Below are positions 27,249-38,438 of a DNA stretch of 64,000 nt, piece by piece; the first letter of the stretch is position 1, and each line of letters opens with the position of its first letter. Below the pieces are notes generated by a model. It did not search any database. It was not told the DNA's origin and worked only from the letters and a program-made list of their open reading frames with translations. The stretch comes from Pseudomonas entomophila (GTDB lineage Bacteria > Pseudomonadota > Gammaproteobacteria > Pseudomonadales > Pseudomonadaceae), in the NCBI RefSeq assembly GCF_013523125.1, contig NZ_JAAMQJ010000004.1, positions 124,001 to 188,000 on the forward strand, read 5' to 3'. Position numbers and translations under genes: made by a program.

Positions 27249-27851
27249 ATGAGCGTACTCGTTGGTAAACAAGCCCCGGATTTCACCGTCGCTGCCGTGC
27301 TGGGCAATGGCGAGATCGTCGATAGCTTCAACCTGGCTTCGGCCATCAAGGGCAAGTACGGCCTGGTCTTCTTCTACCCGCTGGACTTCACCTTCGTCTG
27401 CCCGTCGGAGCTGATCGCCCTAGACAACCGTATGCCTGATTTCCAGGCGCGTGGCGTGGAAGTGATCGGCGTCTCCATCGACTCCCACTTCACCCACAAT
27501 GCCTGGCGCAACACGCCGGTCGAGAAGGGCGGGATCGGCCAGGTCAGGTACACCCTGGCAGCTGACATCTCCCACGAGATCTGCAAGGCCTACGACGTCG
27601 AGTCCGAGGGCGGCGTGGCCTTCCGTGGCGCATTCCTGATCGACCAGAACGGCCTGGTGCGCTCGCAGCTCGTCAACGACCTGCCACTGGGCCGTAACAT
27701 GGACGAGCTGCTGCGCCTGGTCGATGCCCTGCAGTTCCACGAAGAGCACGGTGAAGTCTGCCCTGCCAACTGGAAGAAAGGCGACAAGGGCATGACGGCC
27801 TCGCCTGAAGGCGTTGCGGCGTACCTGAGCGAGAACGCCGGCAAGCTGTAA
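27249..27851 (+). CDS. Typical 2-Cys peroxiredoxin (AhpC/TSA family)
   Basis: A 200-residue peroxidase that reduces H2O2 and alkyl hydroperoxides. The peroxidatic Cys is C51 in FYPLDFTFVCPSE and the resolving Cys is C171 in HGEVCPANW. The start is the ATG at 27249, preceded by AGGAGATGA; an earlier in-frame codon would add nine residues. It is the Prx of the grx-bfr-bfd-rnt block and converges on rnt, with a perfect hairpin between them. Confidence 0.93.
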   Translation: MSVLVGKQAPDFTVAAVLGNGEIVDSFNLASAIKGKYGLVFFYPLDFTFVCPSELIALDNRMPDFQARGVEVIGVSIDSHFTHNAWRNTPVEKGGIGQVRYTLAADISHEICKAYDVESEGGVAFRGAFLIDQNGLVRSQLVNDLPLGRNMDELLRLVDALQFHEEHGEVCPANWKKGDKGMTASPEGVAAYLSENAGKL

Positions 27852-27913
27852 GCGTCGGGCCAGTTCGTAATCGATCCGGTCGATGACGGCCAGCGGTGGC
27901 GAGCTGGCGTTCG

Positions 27914-27943
27914 AGGCCGTCCAGGTGCATGCCTGGACGGCCT
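27914..27943. terminator. Bidirectional hairpin between the peroxiredoxin gene and rnt
   Basis: A perfect 12-bp inverted repeat (AGGCCGTCCAGG at 27914-27925 with 27932-27943) and a 6-base loop, between convergent genes. Strong stem but only TT following. Confidence 0.65.
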
Positions 27944-27960
27944 TGCGCTGTCAGGGGCGT

Positions 27961-28632
27961 TCAGTCGTCGAAGTGACGCCAGCCGCCCATGTCCTTCCAG
28001 CGGTTGACGATGGCGCAGAACAGCTCGGCGGTCTTCTCCGTGTCGTAACGGGCCGAGTGGGCCTCGCGGCCATCGAAGTCGATGTCGGCGCTCTGGCACG
28101 CCCGCGCCAGCACCGTCTGACCGTAGGCCAGGCCGGCCAGGGTCGCCGTGTCGAAGCTGGAGAACGGGTGGAACGGGTTGCGCTTGAGGTCGCCTCGCGC
28201 CACGGCGGCGTTGAGGAAGCCCAGGTCGAAGCTGCTGTTGTGGCCGACCAGGATGGCGCGCTTGCAGCCGTTGGCCTTCAAGGCCTTGCGCACGCCGCGG
28301 AAGATGTCGGTCAGCGCGGTTTCCTCGCTGACGGCCATGCGCAGCGGATGATCGAGCTTGATGCCGGTGAACTCCAGGGCAGCCTGCTCGATGTTGGCGC
28401 CGGCGAACGGCTCGACCCGATGGAAGTAGGTGTGCTCCGGGAACAGGAAGCCCTTCTCGTCCATGCCGATGGTGACCGCGGCGATCTCCAGCAGGGCGTC
28501 GGTAGCGCTGTTGAAGCCACCCGTTTCGACGTCCACGACCACCGGCAGGTAACCGCGGAAACGTTCGGCCATGGGGTGGCGCAGGGTGGCCGATTGACCG
28601 TCCTGGTCGTCGTCGTACAGATCGTCGCTCAC
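27961..28632 (-). CDS. rnt: Ribonuclease T
   Basis: A 223-residue DEDD-family 3'-to-5' exoribonuclease that trims tRNA and other stable RNA 3' ends. Exo I motif [11 protein letters not shown] gives D34 and E36; Exo II is [13 protein letters not shown]; Exo III is [14 protein letters not shown] (HxxxxD type). Its start overlaps the pyrC stop by 4 bases, so rnt is coupled to pyrC. Confidence 0.94.
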   Translation of the reverse strand: MSDDLYDDDQDGQSATLRHPMAERFRGYLPVVVDVETGGFNSATDALLEIAAVTIGMDEKGFLFPEHTYFHRVEPFAGANIEQAALEFTGIKLDHPLRMAVSEETALTDIFRGVRKALKANGCKRAILVGHNSSFDLGFLNAAVARGDLKRNPFHPFSSFDTATLAGLAYGQTVLARACQSADIDFDGREAHSARYDTEKTAELFCAIVNRWKDMGGWRHFDD

Positions 28633-29675
28633 GCGTGGTCCTCCAGCAGGCGCCAGCGCAGCGTTTCGCCGGCGCGTAGCGGTATCACCGTCTGCTCGCC
28701 GAAAGGCAGGCTCTCGGGCGCGGTCCAGGCCTCGCGGACCAGGGTGATGGTGTCGGTGTTGGCCGGCAGGCCGTAGAACGCCGGGCCATGCAGGCTGGCG
28801 AAGCCTTCCAGCTTGTCCAGTGCGTTACGGCTTTCGAAAGCTTCGGCGTACAGTTCGATCGCCGCATAGGCGGTGTAGCAGCCTGCACAGCCGCAGGCCG
28901 ATTCCTTGGCGTGACGCGCATGGGGCGCCGAATCGGTGCCCAGGAAGAACTTGCGGTTGCCGCGGGTGGCGGCGTCGAGCAATGCTTCCTGGTGCGTGTT
29001 GCGCTTGAGGATCGGCAGGCAGTAGAAGTGTGGACGGATACCGCCCACCAGCATGTGGTTGCGGTTGTACAGCAGGTGCTGCGCGGTGATGGTCGCACCG
29101 ACGTTATCGGGCGCTTCGGTGACGAACTGCGCGGCATCGGCGGTGGTGATGTGCTCGAAGACCACCTTGAGGGTCGGGAAGCGTTCGACCACGCCGCGCA
29201 GGTGCTCGTCGATGAAACGCTTCTCACGGTCGAACACGTCGATCTCCGCGCGCGTCACCTCGCCGTGCACCAGCAGAGGCAGGCCGGCCTCGGCCAGTGC
29301 CTCCAGCGCCGGGAAAATGTTGTCGATGCGCGTGACGCCGGAATCGGAATTGGTGGTCGCGCCGGCCGGGTACAGCTTGGCGGCGTACACCAGGCCGCTG
29401 GCCTTGGCCTCGGCGATGTCCTGCGCGGTGGTCCGGTCGGTGAGGTACAGCACCATCAGCGGCTCGAAGCGGCTGCCGGTCGGTCGGGCCGCCAGGATGC
29501 GCTCACGGTAGGCGCTGGCCTCGGAAGCGGTGCGCACGGGCGGGACCAGGTTGGGCATGATGATGGCGCGGGCGAAGGTACGCGCCACGTCGCCGACGGT
29601 ATGCGGCAACACCGCGCCATCGCGCAGGTGAATATGCCAGTCATCGGGACGCAGAAGGGTCAGGCGATCGGACAT
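28629..29675 (-). CDS. pyrC: Dihydroorotase
   Basis: A 348-residue class II dihydroorotase that cyclises carbamoyl-aspartate in pyrimidine synthesis. Metal ligands H14 and H16 sit in [10 protein letters not shown], and the later [11 protein letters not shown] region provides the carbamylated lysine; [15 protein letters not shown] carries the catalytic Asp. The ATG at 29675 is the family start; nine more residues would be possible upstream. The gene is divergent from motY. Confidence 0.94.
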   Translation of the reverse strand: MSDRLTLLRPDDWHIHLRDGAVLPHTVGDVARTFARAIIMPNLVPPVRTASEASAYRERILAARPTGSRFEPLMVLYLTDRTTAQDIAEAKASGLVYAAKLYPAGATTNSDSGVTRIDNIFPALEALAEAGLPLLVHGEVTRAEIDVFDREKRFIDEHLRGVVERFPTLKVVFEHITTADAAQFVTEAPDNVGATITAQHLLYNRNHMLVGGIRPHFYCLPILKRNTHQEALLDAATRGNRKFFLGTDSAPHARHAKESACGCAGCYTAYAAIELYAEAFESRNALDKLEGFASLHGPAFYGLPANTDTITLVREAWTAPESLPFGEQTVIPLRAGETLRWRLLEDHA

Positions 29676-29805
29676 TGGGGATTCCAGGCGGGTCGAACTC
29701 AAGGCGCAATGCTACCGGAAAAGCCCTTCTCGGGCACGGGCTATCAAGTTTGCCGCGCAGCGACCGATACGCTGACGTGAGCCGTGATCATCCGTGGAGC
29801 CCGCC

Positions 29806-30807
29806 GTGCGCCAGCGTTACCTTGCCTTGTTCAGTATGTTTGCCAGCCTGCCGGCGATGGCGCTGACGTTCCAGACACGCATGGAGAACGTCGCCTGGAA
29901 GGTCGAGGGCGATGTCTTCGAGTGTCGGCTGGTCCAGCCCGTGGAGGGCTTCGGCAGCGGTGAATTCGTGCGCCGTGCAGGCGAGGCCGCGACGTTCCAG
30001 CTGCGCTCGTCCGCCAATGCCTTGGGGGCCGGGCCGGCGACCTTGCTGGCCGCTGCGGCGCCCTGGCAGCCAGGGCGTGCCGACATCGACCTGGGCAGCG
30101 TGCGCCTGGGGCGTACAGGCGTGCTGTTCAGTTCTTCCCAGGGGCAGGCCAGCCGCCTGATCAATGGTTTGCTCGACGGGCGCAGCGCGGTGGTGCGTAA
30201 CCGCGCCGGGGAAGGCGGCCGGACGATGGACGTGCGGGTACTGCCCGTCAGCTTCGCCAAGGCCTACACGGACTACCAGGTGTGCGCCAGCCGTCTGCTG
30301 CCGATGAACTACGACCAGATCCGCCAGACCCAGGTCGGCTTCCCGGCCCGTGACGGCACGGACCTGGATGCCGCCGCCAAGGCACGCCTGGACGTGCTGC
30401 TCGATTACATGAAGGCCGATCCGACCGTCAACCGCATCGAGCTCGATGGCCATTCCGACAACAGTGGCAACCGCCTGACCAACCGCGAGCTGTCCCGACG
30501 GCGTGCCTTGGCCGTGGCGGACTACTTCAAGGCCCATGGTTTCACCGACGCACAGATCACCGTCCGCTTCCATGGCGAGCGCTACCCGCTGGTGCGCAAC
30601 AACAATGCGTCCAACCGGGCCCGCAACCGGCGCGTCAGCATTCAGCTGGAGCGGGGTGCGGCGCTCGAATCACCCGCACCGGCCAGTGAGCCCGCCGCGC
30701 CGGCGGCTTCTGCCGCCAGCCAGGCACCGGCGGCGTCTGCACCGGCGGCGCCAGCCCCGACGACCTCGAACGTCGCGACGCCTGCGCCGACGCCCGCCAA
30801 GCCTTAA
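29806..30807 (+). CDS. motY: MotY-like OmpA-family flagellar T-ring protein
   Basis: A 333-residue exported protein. The signal peptide ends at about PAMA (residue 18). An N-terminal MotY-type domain (FQTRMENVAWKVEGDVFEC..., LVQPVEGFGSGEF) precedes an OmpA peptidoglycan-binding domain (about 185-290: ELDGHSDNSGNRLTNRELSRRRA, NNASNRARNRRVSIQL). The last 45 residues are an Ala/Pro-rich tail. The position between pyrC and argG is that of motY in P. aeruginosa, where it is needed for stator (MotCD) function. I chose the GTG at 29806, which has GGAG 6 bases upstream; another in-frame GTG is at 29794. It could be annotated simply as an OmpA family protein. Confidence 0.8.
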   Translation: MRQRYLALFSMFASLPAMALTFQTRMENVAWKVEGDVFECRLVQPVEGFGSGEFVRRAGEAATFQLRSSANALGAGPATLLAAAAPWQPGRADIDLGSVRLGRTGVLFSSSQGQASRLINGLLDGRSAVVRNRAGEGGRTMDVRVLPVSFAKAYTDYQVCASRLLPMNYDQIRQTQVGFPARDGTDLDAAAKARLDVLLDYMKADPTVNRIELDGHSDNSGNRLTNRELSRRRALAVADYFKAHGFTDAQITVRFHGERYPLVRNNNASNRARNRRVSIQLERGAALESPAPASEPAAPAASAASQAPAASAPAAPAPTTSNVATPAPTPAKP

Positions 30808-30936
30808 GCCAGGGAATAGGCCCCCTCGCTCACCGGCGCGTGTCGCTTGGCCGTCACAAGCTGTCGCCCCACTGTAAATCTCGTGCCAAGCCCGGTAGAA
30901 TCGTGGGCTTTTCGCACAACCCCGTGGAGTGATGGC

Positions 30937-32154
<1,218 letters not shown>

Positions 32155-32268
32155 AGGCGTCGATCCCGCCTTGTGCCTGACGGCGACGTCCAGGTACGGG
32201 GCGGGCCCTCCCGTCGGTCCGTTCTGGCCCGACGAACGCATCATGGCGCCTCCCGTTCTGCACTGGCG

Positions 32269-32733
32269 TCATGTCATCGGACCGGGTATCGCCTGTCGGG
32301 TCGACAGGGGCTCCACCGCCAGGCGCACGCAGGCGTGGTGCTCCATGTCGTAGATGATCCATTTGCAGTGCACGGCTGGCGTGGTGGTGACCACACGTAC
32401 CACGTGCTGCTCGATCGCGTGCTTCGCCTGCGGTCCTGAAATCACCAAGGTTTGTGTATCGGCACTGGCGCTGGAGTCGTCATTCGGCGTGCGCGTGCGG
32501 GCTGGTGCGTCCGGCTTGGCGGGCTCGGCAGGCACATACAGCGACCTGTAGTTGAAGTTGAGCGTCAGGAAGAACAGCAGAGTCAGGAAAAAGGGAAAGC
32601 CTACCAGGAACCAGGTGTAGACGATCTGGCTGCGCTCGCTCAGAAAAGGCAATGACGCGAGTGCAGAGGCTTCGATGACGCCTGCGAAGATTGCGATCAC
32701 GGTAAGCGGATTGATCGGTTGCATTTCATTCAT
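32269..32733 (-). CDS. Unknown two-TM membrane protein
   Basis: A predicted 154-residue protein that I do not recognise. Two TM helices (about residues 9-30 and 37-60) are followed by a Pro/Ala/Thr-rich linker (RSLYVPAEPAKPDAPARTRT) and a hydrophilic C-terminal domain with KWIIYDMEHHACVRLAV. The ATG at 32733 has only a weak ribosome-binding site; M4 is an alternative. The gene converges on argG and is divergent from the regulator at 33120. Codon use is less GC-rich than the neighbours, which may indicate a recent or lineage-specific gene. Confidence 0.62.
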   Translation of the reverse strand: MNEMQPINPLTVIAIFAGVIEASALASLPFLSERSQIVYTWFLVGFPFFLTLLFFLTLNFNYRSLYVPAEPAKPDAPARTRTPNDDSSASADTQTLVISGPQAKHAIEQHVVRVVTTTPAVHCKWIIYDMEHHACVRLAVEPLSTRQAIPGPMT

Positions 32734-33119
32734 GGCGAGCCGCCTGTCAGGACAGTGCACGTGGAGGTGTCACGGCCCACACGTTGCATCGGATGCGAGG
32801 TGCTTCTTCAGCAGGAAGTCTTGCTGAGGCGAACGATCTTGAGGGTGTGCAATTTCCCATCGATCCGATGTCTTTGTCTGCTCGTGAAGCCGACGTTCCC
32901 TACGCTGGGTTCTTCTATTGGTTTGGTAAGGTGGCATTCGAGATGCGTTTATCTTGAGCACCCTATATGAATCAGATTTTTTCTAGATGTAGGAAGTTTC
33001 GCTAGTTGATGTAAGTCTTATCTTTGCCATCGAATGAGCAGGGAGGCGACACGCAATTTCATGGCGGTCTCGGTTATTGTGGCGCTTCAAAACTAGAACA
33101 ACGGAAAGTTGGATAACGC
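32734..33119. other. AT-rich 386-base intergenic region
   Basis: This stretch, especially 32900-33110, is clearly more AT-rich than the rest of the window. It contains the leader of the regulator gene and probably its promoter and that of the unknown membrane gene. I could not find a convincing -35/-10 pair, operator or repeat. A 63-codon frame at 32770-32961 has no support. Confidence 0.6.
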
Positions 33120-33746
33120 ATGAATAAAGTGTTGATCGTAGATGACCATCCGGTCATCCGGCTGGCAGTGCGTATGTTGATGGAGCGGCATGGCTACGAT
33201 GTGGTAGCGGAAACGGACAACGGCGTGGATGCATTGCAATTGGCGAAGGAGCACCGTCCTGACATCGTGATCCTGGACATCGGTATTCCCAAGCTCGATG
33301 GCCTCGAAGTCATCACGCGCCTTGCCATGTGCAACCCCAATACCCGGGTGCTGGTACTCACCTCTCAGGCGCCGGGGCACTTCTCGATGCGCTGCATGCA
33401 GGCGGGCGCTGCGGGCTACGTCTGCAAGCAACAGGAACTGACCGAGCTGCTCAGTGCCATCAAGGCGGTGCTCTCCGGTTATAGCTACTTCCCGAACCAG
33501 GCATTGCACAAGGCGCGCTGCGTACTCAATGGGGGGACCGAAACCGAGATGGTCGAGCGTCTGTCCGGTCGGGAGATGATGGTGCTGCAGCAACTGGCCA
33601 AGGGGCGTAGCAACAAAGAGATCGCCGACAGCATGTTCCTCAGCAACAAGACCGTCAGCACCTACAAGACCCGGTTGCTGCACAAGCTCAATGCCCGTTC
33701 GCTGGTCGACCTGATCGAGCTTGCCAATCGTCACGGCCTGACGTGA
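33120..33746 (+). CDS. Orphan BvgA/RocA-type response regulator
   Basis: A 208-residue response regulator. The receiver domain has acidic residues D8-D9, phospho-acceptor D53 (VILDIGIP), T/S at LTSQ and K104-like CKQQE. A LuxR/NarL helix-turn-helix follows (about 145-205: LSGREMMVLQQLAKGRSNKEIADSMF). It is closest in my recollection to BvgA/EvgA and P. aeruginosa RocA1. No sensor kinase, cyclic-di-GMP gene or fimbrial operon is adjacent, so its partner must be elsewhere. Confidence 0.9.
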   Translation: MNKVLIVDDHPVIRLAVRMLMERHGYDVVAETDNGVDALQLAKEHRPDIVILDIGIPKLDGLEVITRLAMCNPNTRVLVLTSQAPGHFSMRCMQAGAAGYVCKQQELTELLSAIKAVLSGYSYFPNQALHKARCVLNGGTETEMVERLSGREMMVLQQLAKGRSNKEIADSMFLSNKTVSTYKTRLLHKLNARSLVDLIELANRHGLT

Positions 33747-33776
33747 CGGCCAGGCCATGGCCGGTTCAGGCACTCG

Positions 33777-33956
33777 CTAGAGGTCGTAATCGTATTCGGA
33801 CAATTGGCGTTTCAACCGGCGCTCTTCCAGCAGGTTGTCGATGGTGCGACGCTTGCTCAGGTCGGCCTTGAGGCTTACCGGCGCCTGCTCTGTGTCGTCT
33901 TCAGCGCTGCTACCGAAATCATCGTCCAGAACGAGGTCTTCTTTTTCACTACCCAT
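33777..33956 (-). CDS. Small PA3496-family protein
   Basis: A 59-codon gene starting MGSEKEDLVLDDDFG and ending RQLSEYDYDL. The N-terminal half is strongly acidic and the C-terminal half basic and helical (LSKRRTIDNLLEERRLKR). A GGAG site lies 8 bases before the ATG. It follows nth on the same strand by 101 bases, the position of PA3496 in P. aeruginosa; that family is annotated as a putative envelope-integrity protein, though no TM or signal is visible here. Confidence 0.82.
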   Translation of the reverse strand: MGSEKEDLVLDDDFGSSAEDDTEQAPVSLKADLSKRRTIDNLLEERRLKRQLSEYDYDL

Positions 33957-34057
33957 GTGTCACTCCAAGCCTAGAGCCATGGGCGACCTTATAACGGGAT
34001 TCGTGAAACCCGTAAAAAAGATTTTTTCAATCGAAGCGAGTGGTTTTTCAAATCGAC

Positions 34058-34696
34058 TCAATCGTCCGAGGTCTTGGCCTTGTATTCGCACAGGTCTTCG
34101 ATACGGCAACTGCCACAGCGTGGCTTGCGCGCCTGACAGACGTACCGGCCATGCAGGATCAACCAATGGTGAGCGTCCAGCAGGTAATCGTGCGGCACGA
34201 ATTTCAGCAGCTTGTGCTCGACCTCCAGAACGTTTTTCCCAGGCGCGATGTTCGTGCGGTTGCTGACGCGAAAGATATGCGTGTCCACCGCCATGGTCAG
34301 TTGCCTGAACGCGGTGTTGAGTACCACGTTGGCAGTCTTGCGTCCCACCCCTGGCAGCGCTTCCAGCGCTTCGCGCTCGTCGGGCACCTGACCGCCATGA
34401 CGCTCGAGCAGCAGACGACAGGTCTCGATGACGTTGCGTGCCTTGGCGTTGTACAAGCCGATGGTCTTGATGTAATCGCTCAGGCCCTCGACGCCCAGCG
34501 CATGGATCGCTTCGGGCGTGTTGGCCACGGGAAACAGGCGTGCCGTGGCCTTGTTGACGCCGACATCGGTAGCCTGAGCAGACAGGATGACGGCGATCAG
34601 CAGCTCGAACGGCGTGGCATAGGCCAGCTCCGTCCTGGGTTCGGGATTGTCTTCGTGCAGCCGACGGAAGATTTCCAGGCGTTTGGCAGCATTCAT
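34058..34696 (-). CDS. nth: Endonuclease III
   Basis: A 212-residue base-excision repair enzyme that excises oxidised pyrimidines and cleaves the AP site. The helix-hairpin-helix LPGVGRKTANVV carries catalytic K120; D138 is in AVDTHIFRV. The C-terminal [4Fe-4S] ligands are C187-x6-C194-x2-C197-x5-C203, all intact. The ATG at 34696 gives the usual length (E. coli 211). In P. aeruginosa the rnf genes separate nth from metG; here only 127 bases do. Confidence 0.95.
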   Translation of the reverse strand: MNAAKRLEIFRRLHEDNPEPRTELAYATPFELLIAVILSAQATDVGVNKATARLFPVANTPEAIHALGVEGLSDYIKTIGLYNAKARNVIETCRLLLERHGGQVPDEREALEALPGVGRKTANVVLNTAFRQLTMAVDTHIFRVSNRTNIAPGKNVLEVEHKLLKFVPHDYLLDAHHWLILHGRYVCQARKPRCGSCRIEDLCEYKAKTSDD

Positions 34697-34823
34697 ACTC
34701 GTAAGGTCTCCAGGCGCCGACATCGGCCCGGGCCTGCGCTTCAGGTGCCTGAAACCACAGGCACCGGTCCGCCGCTGACGGGCCTCGTTGCTGAGCCGCT
34801 CCGGCGTACCGGAGCGCAAGCGA

Positions 34824-36872
34824 TCACTTGATACGCTGGCCTGGCTTGGCGCCGCTGTCCGGGCTGAGCAGGTAGATCTCTTCGCCACCAGGGCCGGCCG
34901 CCATGACCATGCCTTCGGACACGCCGAAACGCATCTTGCGAGGCTTGAGGTTGGCGACCATCATCGTCAGGCGGCCTTCCAGTTGCGCAGGGTCAGGGTA
35001 AGCCGACTTGATGCCCGAGAACACGTTGCGTCGTTCATCACCGATATCGAGCGTCAGCCGCAGCAGCTTGTCGGCACCGTCCACGGCCTCGGCCTTGACG
35101 ATGAGGGCCACGCGCAGGTCGACGGCCGCGAATGCGTCGAACTCGATCTGGTCGGCCAATGGCTCCTTGGTCAATTCGCCATTGCCGGCCGGCACCTGCG
35201 GCTCGCTCGCATTGGACGCGACCAGGTCCTGCTGGCTGGCCGTGACGATGGCCTCGATCTTGGCCGGTTCGATTCGACTCATCAACGGCTTGAAGGCTTC
35301 CAGGCGATGATTCTCCAGGCGCGTGGCATGATCCTCCCAGCGTAGCGGTGGCACGTTCAGGAACGTCTCGGCCTCGGCGGCCAGCAGTGGCAGCACCGGC
35401 TTGAGGAAGATCACCAGGCTGCGGAACAGATTGATGCCCTGCGCGCAGATGGCCTGGACCTCGTCCTGCTTGCCGTCCTGCTTGGCCAGCGACCAGGGCG
35501 CCTTGTCGGCGATCCAGGCATTGGCGCGGTCGGCCAGGGCCATGATCTCGCGCATGGCGCGGGCGAAGTCGCGTGCCTCGTAAGCCTCGGCAATGCCGGG
35601 GGCGGCGGCCAGGAAGGCGTCGGTCAGCGCAGGCTCGGCGTCACCCGCCACCAGCACGCCCTGGTTGCCCTTGTGGATGAAACCGGCGCAGCGGCTGGCG
35701 ATGTTGACCACCTTGCCGACCAGGTCGGAATTGACCTTCTGCACGAAGTCCTCAAGGTTGAGGTCCAGATCGTCCACGCCACGGCCCAGCTTGGACGCGT
35801 AGTAGTAGCGCAGGTACTCCGGCGACAGGTGATCGAGGTAGGTGCGGGCCTTGATGAAGGTGCCGCGGGACTTCGACATCTTCGCGCCGTTGACCGTCAG
35901 GTAGCCGTGCACGTTGATCGCGGTCGGCTTGCGCAGACCGGCGCCTTCGAGCATGGCCGGCCAGAACAGGGCGTGGAAGTTGACGATGTCCTTGCCGATG
36001 AAGTGGTACAGCTCGGCGGTGGAATCCTTGTGCCAGAACGCATCGAAGTCCAGCTCGGGACGTCGTGCGCAGAGGTTCTTGAAGCTGGCCATGTAGCCGA
36101 TCGGCGCATCCAGCCAGACGTAGAAATACTTGCCCGGCTCATCGGGGATCTCGAAGCCGAAGTACGGCGCGTCGCGCGAGATGTCCCATTCCTGCAGGCC
36201 TGCATCGAGCCATTCGGCGATCTTGTTGGCCACCGGCTCCTGCAGGGTGCCGCTGCGGGTCCAGCCTTGCAGCATGGTCTGGAAGTCCGGCAGCTTGAAG
36301 AAGAAATGCTTGGAATCACGCAGCACGGGCGTGGCGCCTGAGATGGCCGAGCGCGGGTCTTTCAGCTCGGTCGGCGAATAGGTCGCGCCGCATTTCTCGC
36401 AGTTGTCGCCGTACTGGTCTTCGGCCGCGCACTTGGGGCAGGTGCCCTTGATGAAGCGGTCGGCCAGGAACATGCCTTTTTCCGGGTCGAAGTACTGCGT
36501 GACCGCACGGCTGGCGATGTGCCCGGCGTCGCGCAGGCGTCGGTAGATCTCGGCGGACAGCGCGCGGTTCTCTTCGCTGTGGGTCGAGTGGAAGTTGTCG
36601 AAGTTCACCAGAAAGTCGGCGAAGTCGGCGCTGTGCTCGGCCTGCACCGCCGCGATCAACTGCTCGGGCGTGACGCCTTCCTTCTCGGCACGCAGCATGA
36701 TGGCCGAGCCGTGCGCATCGTCCGCGCAGACGTAGACGCACTGGTGGCCGCGCAGCTTCTGGAAGCGAACCCACATGTCCGTCTGGATGTATTCCAGCAT
36801 GTGGCCAAGGTGGATGGAGCCATTGGCATAGGGCAGGGCGCTGGTAACGAGAATCTGGCGTGGCTCGGACAT
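34824..36872 (-). CDS. metG: Methionyl-tRNA synthetase
   Basis: A 682-residue class I synthetase charging tRNA-Met. It has the HIGH-type motif H21-L-G-H24, the zinc knuckle CPKC...CEKC (about 144-162), the KMSKS loop ([10 protein letters not shown]) and an anticodon-binding helical domain. A C-terminal EMAP/Trbp111 domain (about 580-682) is present, as in dimeric enzymes. It is divergent from apbC/mrp, 158 bases away. Confidence 0.96.
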   Translation of the reverse strand: MSEPRQILVTSALPYANGSIHLGHMLEYIQTDMWVRFQKLRGHQCVYVCADDAHGSAIMLRAEKEGVTPEQLIAAVQAEHSADFADFLVNFDNFHSTHSEENRALSAEIYRRLRDAGHIASRAVTQYFDPEKGMFLADRFIKGTCPKCAAEDQYGDNCEKCGATYSPTELKDPRSAISGATPVLRDSKHFFFKLPDFQTMLQGWTRSGTLQEPVANKIAEWLDAGLQEWDISRDAPYFGFEIPDEPGKYFYVWLDAPIGYMASFKNLCARRPELDFDAFWHKDSTAELYHFIGKDIVNFHALFWPAMLEGAGLRKPTAINVHGYLTVNGAKMSKSRGTFIKARTYLDHLSPEYLRYYYASKLGRGVDDLDLNLEDFVQKVNSDLVGKVVNIASRCAGFIHKGNQGVLVAGDAEPALTDAFLAAAPGIAEAYEARDFARAMREIMALADRANAWIADKAPWSLAKQDGKQDEVQAICAQGINLFRSLVIFLKPVLPLLAAEAETFLNVPPLRWEDHATRLENHRLEAFKPLMSRIEPAKIEAIVTASQQDLVASNASEPQVPAGNGELTKEPLADQIEFDAFAAVDLRVALIVKAEAVDGADKLLRLTLDIGDERRNVFSGIKSAYPDPAQLEGRLTMMVANLKPRKMRFGVSEGMVMAAGPGGEEIYLLSPDSGAKPGQRIK

Positions 36873-37030
36873 GGTGGCTCGGCTACTTGTTTGACGGCGT
36901 GATGACGTGAAGATGATCGGCCACTATAAAGCGCCGGCGAAGATATTTCACCCCATTGGCGTAACTGTCGAGGGTTGACGGGTTAGCATAGGCACTCGTC
37001 CACCACGTCAGTTCCGCCACGGGAGATCCC

Positions 37031-38125
37031 ATGAGTGCCGTCACACGCGCCGCCGTCGAAGCCGTCCTTCGCCAGTACACCGATCCTTACCTGAACCAGG
37101 ACCCCGTCACGGCCGGGTGCGTCGAGCACATCGAGGTGCAGGGCGATCAGGTCGACGTGCGGTTGCGCATCGGCTATGCCGCCGGTCTGTTCGTGAACGG
37201 TTGGGCGCAGGTGCTGCGTACCGCGCTCGAAGGCCTCGACGGCGTCGAGGCTGCACGTGTGACCGTCGACAGCGTGATCGCGCCACACAAGGCCCAGGCG
37301 CAGGTGCCGGGCCTGGCCAACGTGAAGAACGTCATCGCCGTGGCGTCGGGCAAGGGCGGTGTCGGCAAGTCCACCACCGCCGCCAACCTGGCCCTGGCCT
37401 TGGCGCGCGAGGGTGCGCGGGTCGGTATCCTCGATGCGGACATCTACGGACCCAGTCAGGGCATCATGTTCGGCATCCCCGAAGGCACACGGCCGCAGAT
37501 ACGCGAACAGAAGTGGTTCGTGCCGATCAGGGCCCACGGCGTGGACGTCATGTCGATGGCATTCCTGACCGATGACAACACCCCGATGGTCTGGCGTGGG
37601 CCGATGGTCTCCGGTGCCTTGCTGCAGCTGGTCACGCAGACGGCCTGGGACGATCTGGACTACCTGGTGATCGACATGCCGCCAGGCACCGGCGACATCC
37701 AGCTGACCCTGGCGCAGAAAGTCCCGGTCGCCGGCTCGGTGATCGTCACCACGCCCCAGGACCTGGCGTTGCTGGATGCGCGCAAGGGCGTGGAGATGTT
37801 CCGCAAGGTCAACATTCCGGTCCTGGGGGTGGTCGAGAACATGGCCGTGCACGTGTGCTCGAACTGCGGGCATGCCGAGCACCTGTTCGGCGAGGGGGGC
37901 GGTGAAAAGCTCGCCGCTCGTTATGGCGTCGAACTGCTGGCCTCGTTGCCGCTGTCGATGACCATTCGCGAGCAGGCTGACAACGGCCAGCCTACGGTCG
38001 TCGCCGACCCTGACGGCCAGATCGCCCTGGTCTACCAAGAGCTGGCGCGGCAAGTCGGCGCGCGTATCGTCCTCGAAGAGGCGGCCTCGGCCGCGATGCC
38101 GAGCATCACCATCACCGACGCCTGA
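37031..38125 (+). CDS. apbC: Fe-S cluster carrier Mrp/ApbC
   Basis: A 364-residue protein. An N-terminal MIP18/DUF59 domain (1-90) precedes a ParA/MinD-type P-loop ATPase with deviant Walker A ASGKGGVGKST at 105-115. The cluster-binding pair is C276-x2-C279 (VCSNCGH). ApbC/Mrp proteins bind and deliver [4Fe-4S] clusters to apo-enzymes using ATP. It is transcribed alone, opposite to metG, with a strong terminator after it. The symbol mrp is equally used. Confidence 0.93.
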   Translation: MSAVTRAAVEAVLRQYTDPYLNQDPVTAGCVEHIEVQGDQVDVRLRIGYAAGLFVNGWAQVLRTALEGLDGVEAARVTVDSVIAPHKAQAQVPGLANVKNVIAVASGKGGVGKSTTAANLALALAREGARVGILDADIYGPSQGIMFGIPEGTRPQIREQKWFVPIRAHGVDVMSMAFLTDDNTPMVWRGPMVSGALLQLVTQTAWDDLDYLVIDMPPGTGDIQLTLAQKVPVAGSVIVTTPQDLALLDARKGVEMFRKVNIPVLGVVENMAVHVCSNCGHAEHLFGEGGGEKLAARYGVELLASLPLSMTIREQADNGQPTVVADPDGQIALVYQELARQVGARIVLEEAASAAMPSITITDA

Positions 38126-38185
38126 GCCAGGCGGGCACCGTCGACCCGACCGGTCGGCGATGCCTGCCTCTTTCGTACAGGCATG

Positions 38186-38212
38186 AAAAAACCCGCCATT
38201 GGCGGGTTTTTT
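38186..38212. terminator. Bidirectional terminator between apbC and csp
   Basis: AAAAAACCCGCC-ATT-GGCGGGTTTTTT: a perfect 12-bp stem with six A and six T on the flanks, so it works on both strands. It ends apbC (plus) and the cold-shock gene (minus). Confidence 0.92.
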
Positions 38213-38228
38213 CCAAAGCGAGATCGAC

Positions 38229-38438
38229 TTAGGCGATCTGCACTTCTTCAGCCTGCATGCCTTTCTGGCCGCGGGTAGCGACGAAAGTAACAGCCTGGCC
38301 TTCTTTCAGGGTTTTGAAGCCGTCAGCCTGGATGGCCTTGAAGTGTACGAACAGGTCGTCACCCGACTGAGGGGTGATGAAGCCGTAGCCCTTCTCATCG
38401 TTGAACCACTTGACGGTACCGGATTGGCGATTGGACAT
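38229..38438 (-). CDS. Cold-shock domain protein (CspA/CapB family)
   Basis: A 69-residue single-stranded nucleic-acid-binding protein. RNP-1 KGYGFI is at 16-21 and RNP-2 LFVHF at 29-33 within [20 protein letters not shown]. It acts as an RNA chaperone. Several paralogues exist in pseudomonads, so I leave the symbol empty. The 324-base gap upstream would contain a long 5' leader typical of csp messages. Confidence 0.93.
   Translation of the reverse strand: MSNRQSGTVKWFNDEKGYGFITPQSGDDLFVHFKAIQADGFKTLKEGQAVTFVATRGQKGMQAEEVQIA

Noticed and set aside
32770..32961. 63-codon minus-strand frame
   Set aside because: No ribosome-binding site or family, and composition typical of non-coding sequence.
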